Origin: Thiomonas delicata
GTDB lineage: Bacteria; Pseudomonadota; Gammaproteobacteria; Burkholderiales; Burkholderiaceae_C
Assembly: GCF_900088825.1 (NCBI RefSeq)
Contig: NZ_LT592170.1
Location: forward strand, 504,594 to 568,593
Length of the DNA stretch: 64,000 bases
Direction of reading: 5' to 3'
Position 1 is the stretch's first letter. The number at the start of each line of letters is the position of its first letter. Below the pieces are notes generated by a model that worked only from the letters and a program-made list of their open reading frames with translations, did no database searches and had not been told where the DNA came from. A program made the position numbers and the translations under genes. Positions 53,418 through 61,478 of this stretch are shown in pieces.

Positions 53418-54317
53418 CTAGCCGAGTGTCCGGGCCAGCGCCGCGAGGCGCGGCAGACTGCGCACGGCGCGGCTGCCGTACCAGGCGCACCATTCGCCAT
53501 CGATGAGTCTGACCTCGGCGTGCGAGCCGCGCGCATCCAGCAGGCGGCGGACTTCGCCGGCGTGGCTCGGGCCGAAGCGGTAGGGCTCGGTGGACAGCAG
53601 CACCAGGTCGACGTCGCGTATCCAGGGCGCATCCCAGCTGAACGCGGGGTAGCGCAAGGCGCCAGGCGCTTGCAGCCCATCGCCGCCGGTGGTCTGCGGC
53701 AGCGTCTGCCAGCCCACGCTGGCCAGGGTGCGTGAAATATAGGTGTCGCGCGCCACGGTCATCCAGGGTTCGCGCCAGATCAGGTAAAGCACGCGCCTCG
53801 GCGTCCAGGACTGGGTTTGACAGGTCTGCAAGACGGCGCGCAGGGCATCGCCTTGCGCGCGGGCCCGCGCGCGCACGCCGGGCGCGGCTCCGAACACGCC
53901 TCCGAGCAAGTCGAACAGCGCCAGGTTGTCGTGCGGATCCTGCGGGTGCGTCACCAACACCTGCGGCACGAATTCGCGCAAGGCCTGCACGGTGTCGCGC
54001 GTGTTCTCGTCCACGTTGACCAAGACATGGGTGGGCGCCAGTCGCCGCAGGCGGGCGAGGTTGACGTCCTTGGTGCCGCCGACCTTGGGCACGTCGCGCA
54101 CGGCGTCTGCAGGGTGCACGCAGAACCCGGTGCGCGCCACGATCTGCGGGCCCAGTCCGAGGTCGAATAAGGTTTCGGTCAGGCTGGGCACCAGGCTGGC
54201 GATGCGCGCGTCCTGTCCCGCCGGGGCGAAGGACTGGCCCAGGGCGTCCGTGAAGGCGGGATCCTGGCCGGGGTTTTGCGGTGCGGTCACGATGTGCTCG
54301 GGGCGTCGTGCCGCCAC
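53418..54317 (-). CDS. BtuF-like helical-backbone metal-receptor protein
   Basis: 299 residues of the class III periplasmic-binding fold (cobalamin or siderophore receptors): RIASLVPSLTETLFDLGLG, RTGFCVHPADAV, KVGGTKDVNLARLRRLAPTHVLVN and LYLIWREPWMTVARDTYI. No signal peptide is evident, so it may act in the cytoplasm, as do several proteins of this group annotated as cobalamin-binding. The GTG at 54317 is chosen because it begins 2 nt after the upstream SDR stop; the upstream in-frame ATG lies deep in the SDR gene. No BtuC/BtuD partners are nearby. Confidence 0.72.
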   Translation of the reverse strand: MAARRPEHIVTAPQNPGQDPAFTDALGQSFAPAGQDARIASLVPSLTETLFDLGLGPQIVARTGFCVHPADAVRDVPKVGGTKDVNLARLRRLAPTHVLVNVDENTRDTVQALREFVPQVLVTHPQDPHDNLALFDLLGGVFGAAPGVRARARAQGDALRAVLQTCQTQSWTPRRVLYLIWREPWMTVARDTYISRTLASVGWQTLPQTTGGDGLQAPGALRYPAFSWDAPWIRDVDLVLLSTEPYRFGPSHAGEVRRLLDARGSHAEVRLIDGEWCAWYGSRAVRSLPRLAALARTLG

Positions 54318-54319
54318 CG

Positions 54320-55156
54320 TCAGGTGCGTGACTTGCGCGGCTTGCGGCCCTGGCCGGCGAGGATGGGGTCGTACCAGGCGCGCGGCAGGACGTGCAGCAG
54401 CTTGCTGGCCGCGGCCATCGGCCATGGGATGGTGGCATAGGCGCGGCCGGCGTCGATGGCGCGCAGCGCGCGCCGGGCGAAATCATCGGGCTCGATGATG
54501 AAGGGCATGGGGAAGGGGTTGCCTGCGGTCATCGGCGTGGCGATGTAGCCGGGGCTGAGGGTCAGCACCTTCACGCCAGAGCCGCGCAGTTCCACGCGCA
54601 GGCTTTCCAGCGAGCTGATGAGGGCGGCCTTGCTCGCGCTGTAGGCGGCATGCCCCGGCAGGCCACGCACTCCGGCGACGCTGGCGATGCCCACCAGCGC
54701 ACCGCTGCCGCGAGCGCGCATCGGCGCGATGAAGGGCGACAGCGTGGCCAGCGCGCCGAGCCAGTTGATGTCCATCACTTCGCGCGCATGGGCCAGGTCT
54801 TCCTGGTGGGACAAGTCCACGCCCTGGCTGATGCCGGCGTTGGCAACGACCACTTGCGGACAACCCCAAGCGTGCAGCAGGGCGCCGGCGTGCTCGCACC
54901 ACGCGGCGGTTTGCTGCAGGTCGGCGGCAAGCACGCGTATGCGGTCGGGCTCAACCTCCCGCCGCCCCTGGGCGCGCGCGCAGGCCAATGCGGTGTCCTG
55001 GAGGGCGTCAGGCCGGCGTCCGACCAGCACCAGGCGCCAGCCGCGCCCGGCATAGGCGCGGGCGAGCGCCGCGCCGATGCCGCTCGAGGCGCCGGTGACG
55101 AGCGCGATCGGCGCATGCCCGCTGCGGGATTGTGGGTGGCGTGTTGGAGCTTGCAT
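54320..55156 (-). CDS. SDR-family oxidoreductase
   Basis: 278-residue short-chain dehydrogenase with unknown substrate. Visible motifs are IALVTGASSGIGAALARAYAG (near 18), VVANAGIS, SVAGVRGLPG with the catalytic serine and YSASKAALISS with the YxxxK pair. GRRPDAL after strand 2 suggests NADP(H). The C-terminal ~40 residues (SKLLHVLPRAWYDPIL) could contact membranes, as in SDRs that act on lipids. It lies between lptC and the BtuF-like gene on the same strand. Confidence 0.88.
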   Translation of the reverse strand: MQAPTRHPQSRSGHAPIALVTGASSGIGAALARAYAGRGWRLVLVGRRPDALQDTALACARAQGRREVEPDRIRVLAADLQQTAAWCEHAGALLHAWGCPQVVVANAGISQGVDLSHQEDLAHAREVMDINWLGALATLSPFIAPMRARGSGALVGIASVAGVRGLPGHAAYSASKAALISSLESLRVELRGSGVKVLTLSPGYIATPMTAGNPFPMPFIIEPDDFARRALRAIDAGRAYATIPWPMAAASKLLHVLPRAWYDPILAGQGRKPRKSRT

Positions 55157-55214
55157 GCGGGTGGCCTGCTGAAGGTTGGTGCGTGCCGCCGGGTCGGTCT
55201 GCGGGCGTGCCGCT

Positions 55215-55811
55215 TCAAGGGCCCGGCCGCGTCACGCTGCCGCTGACCTTGCCTTGCATCGCGAACGTGCCGTCGAGCCCGTTCATGTCCAGGCTTGCGC
55301 CGGAAAACACGGACGTGCCGCGCTGCACCGTGCTGGGCTGGTTGGAGCTGATGCGCTGCGCGTTGGGAAAAATGTTGAGGAAGTTGCTGCGTATCGTGAG
55401 CTCGGGCACCCCCGGGGCGATGCGGTGCACGACGGCATCGCCCAGCAATTGCACATTGCTGCCGTCGGCGTTGCTGATGCCGGTCTGCGCCCGCGCGGTG
55501 GTCACCACGCCCTGGGGATTGCGGGATTGCAGGTCGGGCCGGGTGATGCGCACGGTGTCGTTGCCGGGAATGTGCTGCATGGCCTGGCCGCTGAGCTGGG
55601 CCGTGGGCTGTCCCTGGGCGTCGAAGCTGCGCGTGTGGAAGTCATGCAGGAAATAATCGGGCTTTTGCGGCGGCTCGGCCGTGCTGCCCCCGCCGTGCAT
55701 GGCGCGCATGGCTTCCTGCGCCACCCACCAGCTGAAGGCCGCCAGCAGCACCATCAGCAGCGGCGGCAGGAAGGCGGAGGCGCGGCGCCAGAGCCGCATC
55801 CAGCGTGACAT
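55215..55811 (-). CDS. lptC: LPS export protein LptC
   Basis: 198-residue bitopic inner-membrane protein linking the LptB2FG extractor to the periplasmic bridge. One N-terminal membrane helix (FLPPLLMVLLAAFSWWVAQ, ~14-32) is followed by a beta-jellyroll with PDYFLHDFHTRSFDAQGQ and LLGDAVVHR. Located 7 nt downstream of kdsC, as in many proteobacteria. Unusually, lptA and lptB do not follow; an SDR gene does. Confidence 0.9.
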   Translation of the reverse strand: MSRWMRLWRRASAFLPPLLMVLLAAFSWWVAQEAMRAMHGGGSTAEPPQKPDYFLHDFHTRSFDAQGQPTAQLSGQAMQHIPGNDTVRITRPDLQSRNPQGVVTTARAQTGISNADGSNVQLLGDAVVHRIAPGVPELTIRSNFLNIFPNAQRISSNQPSTVQRGTSVFSGASLDMNGLDGTFAMQGKVSGSVTRPGP

Positions 55812-55818
55812 GGCGGCC

Positions 55819-56403
55819 TCAGTCCCCGGCGATGGCCTGTTCCAGGAGGCCGCGGTATGCGCCTTGCGCCACCAGCAGAAGATCGCACAGCTCGCGCACG
55901 GCGCCGAAGCCGGCTGCCGCCTGCGTACGGTAATGCACCCGCGCCAACACTTCGGCGTGGGCCACTGGCGGACACGCGGCGAGATGCGCGCGCACCAGCA
56001 GCGGCAGGTCGGGCCAGTCATCGCCGATCACGGCGGCCCGCTCCCAGGGCATGCCCAGATCGCGAAGCATGGTCTCGGCGCCCGGCAGCTTGCTGGAGCG
56101 GCCGAGCACGGAGTGTTCCAGCAGGCCGAGTTCGCGCAGACGCGCGCGCAAGGCGGGGCTGTCGCGTCCGGACACGACCACCGGCTGCACGCCACAGGCG
56201 GCGAGCAACTTCAGGCCGTGGCCGTCGAGCGTGGAAAAGCGCTTGAGCTGTTCGCCGTCTTCGCCCACCAGCAGGTCGCCCGGGGTGAGCACGCCGTCGA
56301 CGTCGAGCAGCAGCACGCGAACGTCCTGCGCGCGCAGCAGGATTTCAGGGGCGAAGTTCAGGTGCGGCCGGGTGTCGAAGGGCGTCATGGAAAGCGGGTT
56401 CAT
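55819..56403 (-). CDS. kdsC: KDO 8-phosphate phosphatase
   Basis: 194-residue HAD-type C0 phosphatase producing KDO for lipopolysaccharide core. The nucleophile motif is LLLDVDGVLTPGDLL (near 34), then VVVSGRDSPALRAR and the acidic motif AVIGDDWPDLPLL. The C terminus shows the small subunit-contact segment. The ATG at 56403 overlaps the kdsD stop as ATGA; lptC begins 7 nt after its stop. Confidence 0.94.
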   Translation of the reverse strand: MNPLSMTPFDTRPHLNFAPEILLRAQDVRVLLLDVDGVLTPGDLLVGEDGEQLKRFSTLDGHGLKLLAACGVQPVVVSGRDSPALRARLRELGLLEHSVLGRSSKLPGAETMLRDLGMPWERAAVIGDDWPDLPLLVRAHLAACPPVAHAEVLARVHYRTQAAAGFGAVRELCDLLLVAQGAYRGLLEQAIAGD

Positions 56404-57401
56404 CAAACCACCTTGGCGGCGAACAGGTCGTGCATGTTGAGCGCGCCGATCGGCTGCTTGTTCGCATCCACCACCAGCATCTGATTGATGCGGTACTGCT
56501 CCATCATCTGCACCGCCTCCACCGCCAGCGCGTCGGGGCGAATCGTGCGCGGGTCGGGATGCATGGCCTGACCGGCGGTAAGGGCGCGCAGGTCGACACC
56601 GCGTTCGAGCAGGCGGCGCAGGTCGCCATCGGTGATCACGCCTCGCAGCGCGCCGGCGTCGTCCACCACGGCCGTCATGCCCAGGCCCTTGCGGGTCATT
56701 TCCAGCAGGGCGGCCGGGAACGGCGCGCTGCCGGCCACGCGCGGCACGGCGTCGCCCACGCGCATGACGTCGGCCACGTGGGTGAGCAGCTTGCGCCCCA
56801 GCACGCCGCCGGGATGGGTGCGAGCGAAGTCGTCGGGGCCGAAACCGCGCGCGTCGAGCAGGGCCACGGCGAGGGCGTCGCCCAGCGCGAGCTGGGCCGT
56901 GGTGCTGGCGGTGGGCGCGAGATTGAGCGGGCAGGCTTCCTGTTCCACCGCGCAGTCGAGGTGGAGGTCGGCGTGTCGGGCCAGGGTGGAGTCGGCGCGG
57001 CCGGTGATGGCGATGAGCTTGGCGCCCAGGCGTTTGACCAGCGGCACGATGCGGGTGAGTTCCTCCACCTCGCCCGAGTTGGACAGGGCGACGAACACGT
57101 CGGCGTCGGTCACCATGCCCAGGTCGCCGTGGCTGGCCTCGGCCGGATGCACGAAATAGGCCGGCGTGCCGGTGGAGGCCAGCGTGGCGGCGAGCTTGCG
57201 CGCGATATGCCCGCTCTTGCCCATGCCCGACACCACGACCCGCCCGCGGCAGGCCAGAATGCACTGCACGGCCTGGGTGAACGCCACGGCCAGCGGCGGC
57301 TGACCGATGCGCTCGGCCAGCGCCAGCACGGCGGCGGCCTCAATCTGCAGGGTGTTGCGGCCCAGCTGCAGGGCTTGTTCGGGGTTGAAAGCGGTGCTCA
57401 T
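56403..57401 (-). CDS. kdsD: Arabinose 5-phosphate isomerase
   Basis: 332 residues. Converts ribulose-5-phosphate to arabinose-5-phosphate for KDO synthesis. An N-terminal SIS domain (GRVVVSGMGKSGHIARKLAATL, FVHPAEASHGDLGMV, ALSNSGEVEELTRIVP) is followed by two CBS repeats (VADVMRVGDAVPRV, AMHPDPRTIRPDALAVEAVQ). The ATG at 57401 gives the usual short N terminus. It lies 52 nt downstream of the AmpG-like gene. The ribulose-5-phosphate pool is shared with Rpe, encoded at the start of the window. Confidence 0.95.
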   Translation of the reverse strand: MSTAFNPEQALQLGRNTLQIEAAAVLALAERIGQPPLAVAFTQAVQCILACRGRVVVSGMGKSGHIARKLAATLASTGTPAYFVHPAEASHGDLGMVTDADVFVALSNSGEVEELTRIVPLVKRLGAKLIAITGRADSTLARHADLHLDCAVEQEACPLNLAPTASTTAQLALGDALAVALLDARGFGPDDFARTHPGGVLGRKLLTHVADVMRVGDAVPRVAGSAPFPAALLEMTRKGLGMTAVVDDAGALRGVITDGDLRRLLERGVDLRALTAGQAMHPDPRTIRPDALAVEAVQMMEQYRINQMLVVDANKQPIGALNMHDLFAAKVV

Positions 57402-57453
57402 CGGGCGGCAGTATAGGCAGGCGGGGCAGGCCGCGCCCGGCCGGGGAGGCGTC

Positions 57454-58830
57454 TCAGGCCGCGGGCGGGGCGTGGGCCCGCTCCTGGGTCTCGACAACCT
57501 GGCGCAGCCATACCAGCATCAGGACCCCCGGCGCCGAGGCCAGCACGGTGAACAAATAGAAATGGGGCCAGCCCCAGGCCTCCACCAGATAGCCGGTGGC
57601 TGGCCCCACGTAGACCCGGCCCACCGCGGACAGCGCCGACAGCAGAGCGAATTGCGTGGCCGAGAAGCGCGCGTCGCACAGGGCGGAGAGAAACGCGACG
57701 AAGGCCGCCGTGCCCATGCCGCCGGTGAAGTTCTCCACGCCGACCGCCGCACCCATCAGCAGCAGGTTGGACGGCAGCACCGACAGCCCCCAATAGGCCA
57801 GGTTGGACAGCCCCTGGCCGATGCCGAACCACACCAGCGCGCGCCACAGCCCGAGGCGCGCGAGCAAGGCACCCCCCAGCAGCGCGCCGACGATGGTCGT
57901 GGCCAGGCCCATGGTCTTGTACACCAGCCCCACCTCGGCCGGGCTGTAGCCGGCGCCGCGGATCAGGAAGGTGGTGGACAGCGCGCCGGCGAATGCGTCG
58001 CCCAGCTTGTACAGCACGATGGCCACCAGCAGCGCCACCGCGCCGCGGCGCGAGAAGAACTCGCGGGCCGGCTCGACCACCGCTGCGCGCAAGCTGCGCG
58101 GCGCGGCGACGTGGCCGGGCGTGGGCGGGGCGAACAGCGTGGCCAGCGTCAACGTGGCCATCAGCGCGGCCATCAGCGCATACATGCCGCGCCAGCCGAG
58201 GTATTCGGCCGCGAGCCACAAGGCCAGCCCGCCCGACACCAGCATCGCGAGACGGTAACCCAGCACGGCCACCGCCGCGCCCGCGCCGCGCTCCTCGGGC
58301 GGCAGCAGGTCGGTCCGGTAGGCGTCGATGACGATGTCCTGCGAGGCCGAGAAAAACGCCACGGCCACCGCCAGCAGCCCCACCGGCAACAGGCGCGCGT
58401 CGGCGCTGGAGAGCCCCAGCGTCGCGCCGAAGTGGTCCAAGCCGGGCCAGGCCGCGAGGCCGTCCGACGCGGGAATGCCCACCAGCGCCATTGCGCCCAG
58501 GCTGGCGGCGAGCATGGCCTGCATCAGCAGCAGCCAGCCGCGCCGCCGCCCCAGCCAGCGCCACAGGCCGGGTGGGCGGATGCGGTCCATGCCCGGCGCC
58601 CAGATGAACTTGAACACATAGGCCTGTCCGATCAGCGTGGCGAAGCCGATGGCCTTCAGGCTGACGCCTTCCACCGTCAGCCAGGCCTGCAGGGTGCCGG
58701 CGGTGAGCGCCAGCGGCAGTCCCGACGAGAAGCCCAGCAGCAGCAGCGCCGCCATGCGCCGGTTGCCGAACACCTGGCGCAACAACTGCAAGTTCGGCGT
58801 GGTGTCGGAGCGGGCGGGGGCGGCGGGCAT
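57454..58830 (-). CDS. ampG: AmpG-type muropeptide permease (MFS)
   Basis: 458-residue major facilitator with 12 or more membrane helices. AmpG-like marks are LLLGFSSGLPLALTAGTLQAW, KFIWAPGMDRI in the first cytoplasmic loop, FFSASQDIVIDAYRTDLL and LSALCDARFSATQFALLSAL. It imports anhydromuropeptides released by lytic transglycosylases such as MltA. The ATG at 58830 lies ~30 nt after the expected start of a TATGCT promoter (58877-58872). Starts at 58875 and 58938 are possible in frame but fall in or beyond that promoter. Confidence 0.88.
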   Translation of the reverse strand: MPAAPARSDTTPNLQLLRQVFGNRRMAALLLLGFSSGLPLALTAGTLQAWLTVEGVSLKAIGFATLIGQAYVFKFIWAPGMDRIRPPGLWRWLGRRRGWLLLMQAMLAASLGAMALVGIPASDGLAAWPGLDHFGATLGLSSADARLLPVGLLAVAVAFFSASQDIVIDAYRTDLLPPEERGAGAAVAVLGYRLAMLVSGGLALWLAAEYLGWRGMYALMAALMATLTLATLFAPPTPGHVAAPRSLRAAVVEPAREFFSRRGAVALLVAIVLYKLGDAFAGALSTTFLIRGAGYSPAEVGLVYKTMGLATTIVGALLGGALLARLGLWRALVWFGIGQGLSNLAYWGLSVLPSNLLLMGAAVGVENFTGGMGTAAFVAFLSALCDARFSATQFALLSALSAVGRVYVGPATGYLVEAWGWPHFYLFTVLASAPGVLMLVWLRQVVETQERAHAPPAA

Positions 58831-58869
58831 CGGCGGACGAAGGCGGCTGGTCGGTTTCCAGGGAAGCCT

Positions 58870-58877
58870 TAGCATAG
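58870..58877. promoter_or_regulatory. Overlapping divergent -10 elements of ampG and pyrE
   Basis: The same 8 bp read TAGCAT on the plus strand toward pyrE and TATGCT on the minus strand toward ampG. RNA polymerase could not occupy both at once, so the two genes may compete. No clear -35 is seen for either. Confidence 0.4.
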
Positions 58878-58919
58878 CCCCCGGCCGCGCCGCCGCGCGG
58901 GTCCAGCCCCTTGCACGCC

Positions 58920-59615
58920 ATGACCGATTCTTCCCCAAACGCGCAGGATTTCGTGCGCTTCGCCGTCGACAGCGGCGTGATCCGCTTCGGCGCCTTCGTC
59001 ACCAAGGCCGGGCGCGACACGCCTTATTTTTTCAACGCCGGGCTGTTCAACGACGGTGCCAAGCTCGGTCGTCTGGCCGGCTTTTATGCCGACGCCCTGC
59101 TGGCCAGCGGCATTGCATTCGACATGCTGTTCGGCCCCGCGTACAAGGGCATCGGCCTGGCCGCGGCGCTGGCCGTGGAGCTGGCCCGGCGCGGGCGCAA
59201 CGTCGGCTTCGCCTACAACCGCAAGGAAGCCAAGGATCATGGCGAGGGCGGCAGCCTGGTCGGCGCGCCGATGGCCGGGCGGGTGGTGATCGTCGACGAC
59301 GTCATTTCCGCCGGCACCGCCATCGGCGAGTCGGTGCGCCTGATCCGGCAGGCCGGGGCCGAACCGGTGGCCGTGCTCATCGCGCTCGACCGCCAGGAAA
59401 AAGCCGCCATCGCCGGGCAGACCCTGGAGCAGTCCGCCGTGCAGCATGTGCAGGCCCTGCATGGCGTACCGGTGGTGTCCATCGCCAATCTCGACGCCCT
59501 GCTCGCCATGCTGGCACGGGCGCAAGATCCCCAGCTCGCGCAGTGGCTGCCTCAAGTGCGCGCCTACCGTGCGCGTTACGGCGTCGGTTCTTCTGCCGCG
59601 GATGTGAGGCCTTAG
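58920..59615 (+). CDS. pyrE: Orotate phosphoribosyltransferase
   Basis: 231-residue cytosolic enzyme joining orotate to PRPP in pyrimidine synthesis. Recognisable parts are [50 protein letters not shown] (the flexible catalytic loop) and the PRPP motif [18 protein letters not shown]. The ATG at 58920 gives the family N terminus; no strong ribosome-binding site. Two strong hairpins follow before the next gene. Confidence 0.96.
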   Translation: MTDSSPNAQDFVRFAVDSGVIRFGAFVTKAGRDTPYFFNAGLFNDGAKLGRLAGFYADALLASGIAFDMLFGPAYKGIGLAAALAVELARRGRNVGFAYNRKEAKDHGEGGSLVGAPMAGRVVIVDDVISAGTAIGESVRLIRQAGAEPVAVLIALDRQEKAAIAGQTLEQSAVQHVQALHGVPVVSIANLDALLAMLARAQDPQLAQWLPQVRAYRARYGVGSSAADVRP

Positions 59616-59627
59616 CCGCCAGCGCAT

Positions 59628-59653
59628 TACATGTCGCCATGCGGCGACATGTA
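59628..59653 (+). repeat. Perfect hairpin just after pyrE
   Basis: TACATGTCGCC and GGCGACATGTA form an 11-bp perfect stem with an ATGC loop, 12 nt past the pyrE stop. No U-tract follows. It is the first of two hairpins that could terminate or stabilise the pyrE transcript. Confidence 0.6.
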
Positions 59654-59752
59654 GACCTCCATGCATTCAACGCTCTGCGGCCTTGTTCCCGCCGCTTGTC
59701 GGGCATGGGCGACGTTTCCGGGCGCAAACCGCGGCATGCAGCCTCCGGCGCG

Positions 59753-59784
59753 GTCCAAGCAACGCCGGCGGGCGTTGCTTGGAC
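59753..59784 (+). repeat. Perfect 14-bp hairpin upstream of BON gene
   Basis: GTCCAAGCAACGCC and GGCGTTGCTTGGAC pair perfectly around a GGCG loop, the most stable hairpin seen in the window. It lies about 110 nt before the BON-domain gene and 140 nt after pyrE. Without a U-run its role is uncertain: transcript end, RNA stability element, or protein-binding palindrome. Confidence 0.6.
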
Positions 59785-59892
59785 ACGCAACCCCTTGATC
59801 GGCCTTGGGTTCCGGGCCTCTGGCACGCGCATTGCAAAACGAGGCGGGGCAGCGATGCAGTTGCTGCCCATTCCGACCATCAAGGAGCATGC

Positions 59893-60291
59893 ATGAACAC
59901 CAACTCCCGCCTCGGCAGAATTCTTCCCGCCACTGGGGCCACCTTGTTTTTATTGGCCATGGGCAGCATGCGCGCCCAAGCCGCCGGACTGCAGGGCGAG
60001 ACGGAAGCGTCACCAGCCACCGTCACCCAGCCTGAAGCCCCGCCGGAGCGGGCCGCCGCGCACCGCGCCGCCAAGCTCGTGGACGATTCGGTCATCACCG
60101 CCAAGGTCAAGACCGTGCTGTTCAGGGACGAGGCGCTCAAGAGCCTCAAGATCCATGTCGAGACCCGCAAAGGCGTCGTGCGCCTGAGCGGGGATGTCGA
60201 CAATGCGTCCGAGGCGGCCCGCGCCGTGCGTGATGCGCAGGCCGTGAAAGGCGTGAAGCTGGTGATGAGCGATTTGCGCGTGCGGGGTTGA
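59893..60291 (+). CDS. Periplasmic BON-domain protein (OsmY-like)
   Basis: 132 residues: a signal peptide (cleavage near ~31, AQA), a short Pro/Glu-rich linker, then one BON domain (DDSVITAKVKTVLFRDEALKSLKI, VVRLSGDVDN, AQAVKGVKLVMSDL). BON domains bind phospholipid membranes and are common in envelope-stress proteins. AAGGAG lies 7 nt upstream of the ATG. Only one BON domain is present, whereas OsmY has two. Confidence 0.88.
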   Translation: MNTNSRLGRILPATGATLFLLAMGSMRAQAAGLQGETEASPATVTQPEAPPERAAAHRAAKLVDDSVITAKVKTVLFRDEALKSLKIHVETRKGVVRLSGDVDNASEAARAVRDAQAVKGVKLVMSDLRVRG

Positions 60292-60382
60292 CCGGCCGCG
60301 CGCCCCGCATTCGCGAGGTAGCCGCGGGCCAGGCATCTCGTCCTGGCTTGGCGGGCTGCCGTGCCGGCGGTTCGCCGAAATG

Positions 60383-60399
60383 GCGTGAACAGGCCTTAG
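60383..60399 (+). repeat. Solo end of the MITE-like element
   Basis: GCGTGAACAGGCCTTAG differs at one of 17 positions from the right end of the palindromic element at 10334-10350. No matching left end is found within the preceding kilobase. A more diverged copy (15 of 17) lies at 29241-29257. Confidence 0.5.
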
Positions 60400-60433
60400 A
60401 GCCCTACAAATTATGGGGGCATCGTTTGGTTAC

Positions 60434-60455
60434 GAATAAGAATGTTTATCATTTG
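60434..60455. promoter_or_regulatory. Fur box upstream of PepSY gene
   Basis: GAATAAGAATGTTTATCATT, continuing TG, matches the classic Fur-box core (AGAATGATTATCATT) except at one base. It sits in an AT-rich patch 30-50 nt before the PepSY start and overlaps the presumed core promoter. Iron repression of the PepSY/cytochrome b561 pair is predicted. Confidence 0.65.
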
Positions 60456-60485
60456 ATAACCATACGTTACCAAGGATGACACGCC

Positions 60486-60776
60486 ATGAAGCGCCTCACC
60501 GTCTTTTCCGGCCGCCGCGCACTGCTTGCTGCGGCTCTGGGTTTGTGTTCCGCGACGGCCTGGGCCGGTCCGCAGTGCACCCGGGAGCCTGAGTCGAAGT
60601 GGATGGACGCGGCCAAGTTCCAGGCCCAACTCAAGCAGCAGGGTTATGTCGTCGCAAAGTTCAAGACCACGGCAGGCCATTGCTACGAAATCTATGGCAA
60701 AGACAAAACCGGGGCCAAGGTCGAGATCTACTTCGATCCGGTGCATGGGAAGATCGTGAAAGAGGAGCGCCACTGA
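60486..60776 (+). CDS. PepSY-domain periplasmic protein
   Basis: 96 residues. The signal peptide ends at AWA (near 27). The mature part contains a single PepSY-like fold (WMDAAKFQAQLKQQGYVVAKFK, CYEIYGKDKTGAKVEIYFDP) with two cysteines (CTREP and GHCYEIYG) that could form a disulfide. Such small PepSY proteins are often paired with cytochrome b561-type proteins, as here, and may help ferric reduction or membrane electron transfer. AAGGA lies 10 nt before the ATG. A Fur box lies just upstream. Confidence 0.82.
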   Translation: MKRLTVFSGRRALLAAALGLCSATAWAGPQCTREPESKWMDAAKFQAQLKQQGYVVAKFKTTAGHCYEIYGKDKTGAKVEIYFDPVHGKIVKEERH

Positions 60777-60817
60777 GCGCCCTAGGGTCGGCACACGGTT
60801 CACCCCGCCCGTGGGGG

Positions 60818-60854
60818 TCAAGAAAACCTGGGGAGCGACCCGGCGTCTTCTTGA
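60818..60854 (+). repeat. Dispersed repeat, copy 2, with internal hairpin
   Basis: TCAAGAAAAC (60818-60827) and GTCTTCTTGA (60845-60854) form an imperfect inverted repeat. Its right part (60831-60854) matches the minus strand at 39072-39094 at 22 of 24 positions. It lies between the PepSY and cytochrome b561 genes and overlaps the longest possible start of the latter. Confidence 0.4.
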
Positions 60855-60879
60855 GGGGGCCATCCGATCTCCTCCCGAG

Positions 60880-61470
60880 ATGAAGCGGAAGCAGCAAACC
60901 CGAGCCGGGCGAAGCCGCGTTCGAAGCGCGGTTTCCGATGTGCGGCGCCCGGCGTCAAGCGCGGCCCTCGTGCCTTGGCCGATTCGGGTTTATCACTGGG
61001 CGCTGGCTGGCAGTTGGACGGCAGCCTGGTTGGTCGAACCGGTCTGGCGTCAGCCGCATCAATGGCTGGGGTATGGTTTGGCGGCGCTGCTGGCGTGGCG
61101 TCTGGCCTATGGCGTCATCGGTCCGCGCGAATGGCGTTTCGCGAGCTTCGTCGTGTCCCCGCGCCGGGCGTTGCGTTACGCACGGCAACTGGTGCGAGGC
61201 GATGCTCCGCTGAGCCCTGGCTACAACCCACTCGCGGCCTGGGCCATCGTGGCCATGATGAGCCTGCTCGGCGGCGTGGCGCTCAGTGGTCATCTACTGA
61301 CCCTGGAACGCTTCTGGGGCGATGAAACCCTGGAAAGCCTGCATGCCGGGCTCGTGAATTCGATGTGGCTCCTGGTGGGCCTGCACCTGTCAGGCGTCGC
61401 CCTGGCGAGCTTGCGCAGCCGGCAGTGGTTGCCGCTTGCGATGATCACCGGGCGCAGGCGGCCGCATTGA
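60880..61470 (+). CDS. Cytochrome b561-type membrane protein
   Basis: 196 residues, four membrane helices, of the Ni/Fe-hydrogenase b-type cytochrome / cytochrome b561 family. Likely haem ligands are His in PIRVYHWALAG and in WRQPHQWLGYG, and later His residues in LHAGLVNSM and LVGLHLSG. It probably carries electrons across the membrane to or from the PepSY protein or ferric iron. The start at 60880 is uncertain: an in-frame ATG at 60811 would add 23 residues over a repeat. The Fur box upstream of PepSY likely governs it. Confidence 0.8.
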   Translation: MKRKQQTRAGRSRVRSAVSDVRRPASSAALVPWPIRVYHWALAGSWTAAWLVEPVWRQPHQWLGYGLAALLAWRLAYGVIGPREWRFASFVVSPRRALRYARQLVRGDAPLSPGYNPLAAWAIVAMMSLLGGVALSGHLLTLERFWGDETLESLHAGLVNSMWLLVGLHLSGVALASLRSRQWLPLAMITGRRRPH

Positions 61471-61478
61471 GCGGCGGC

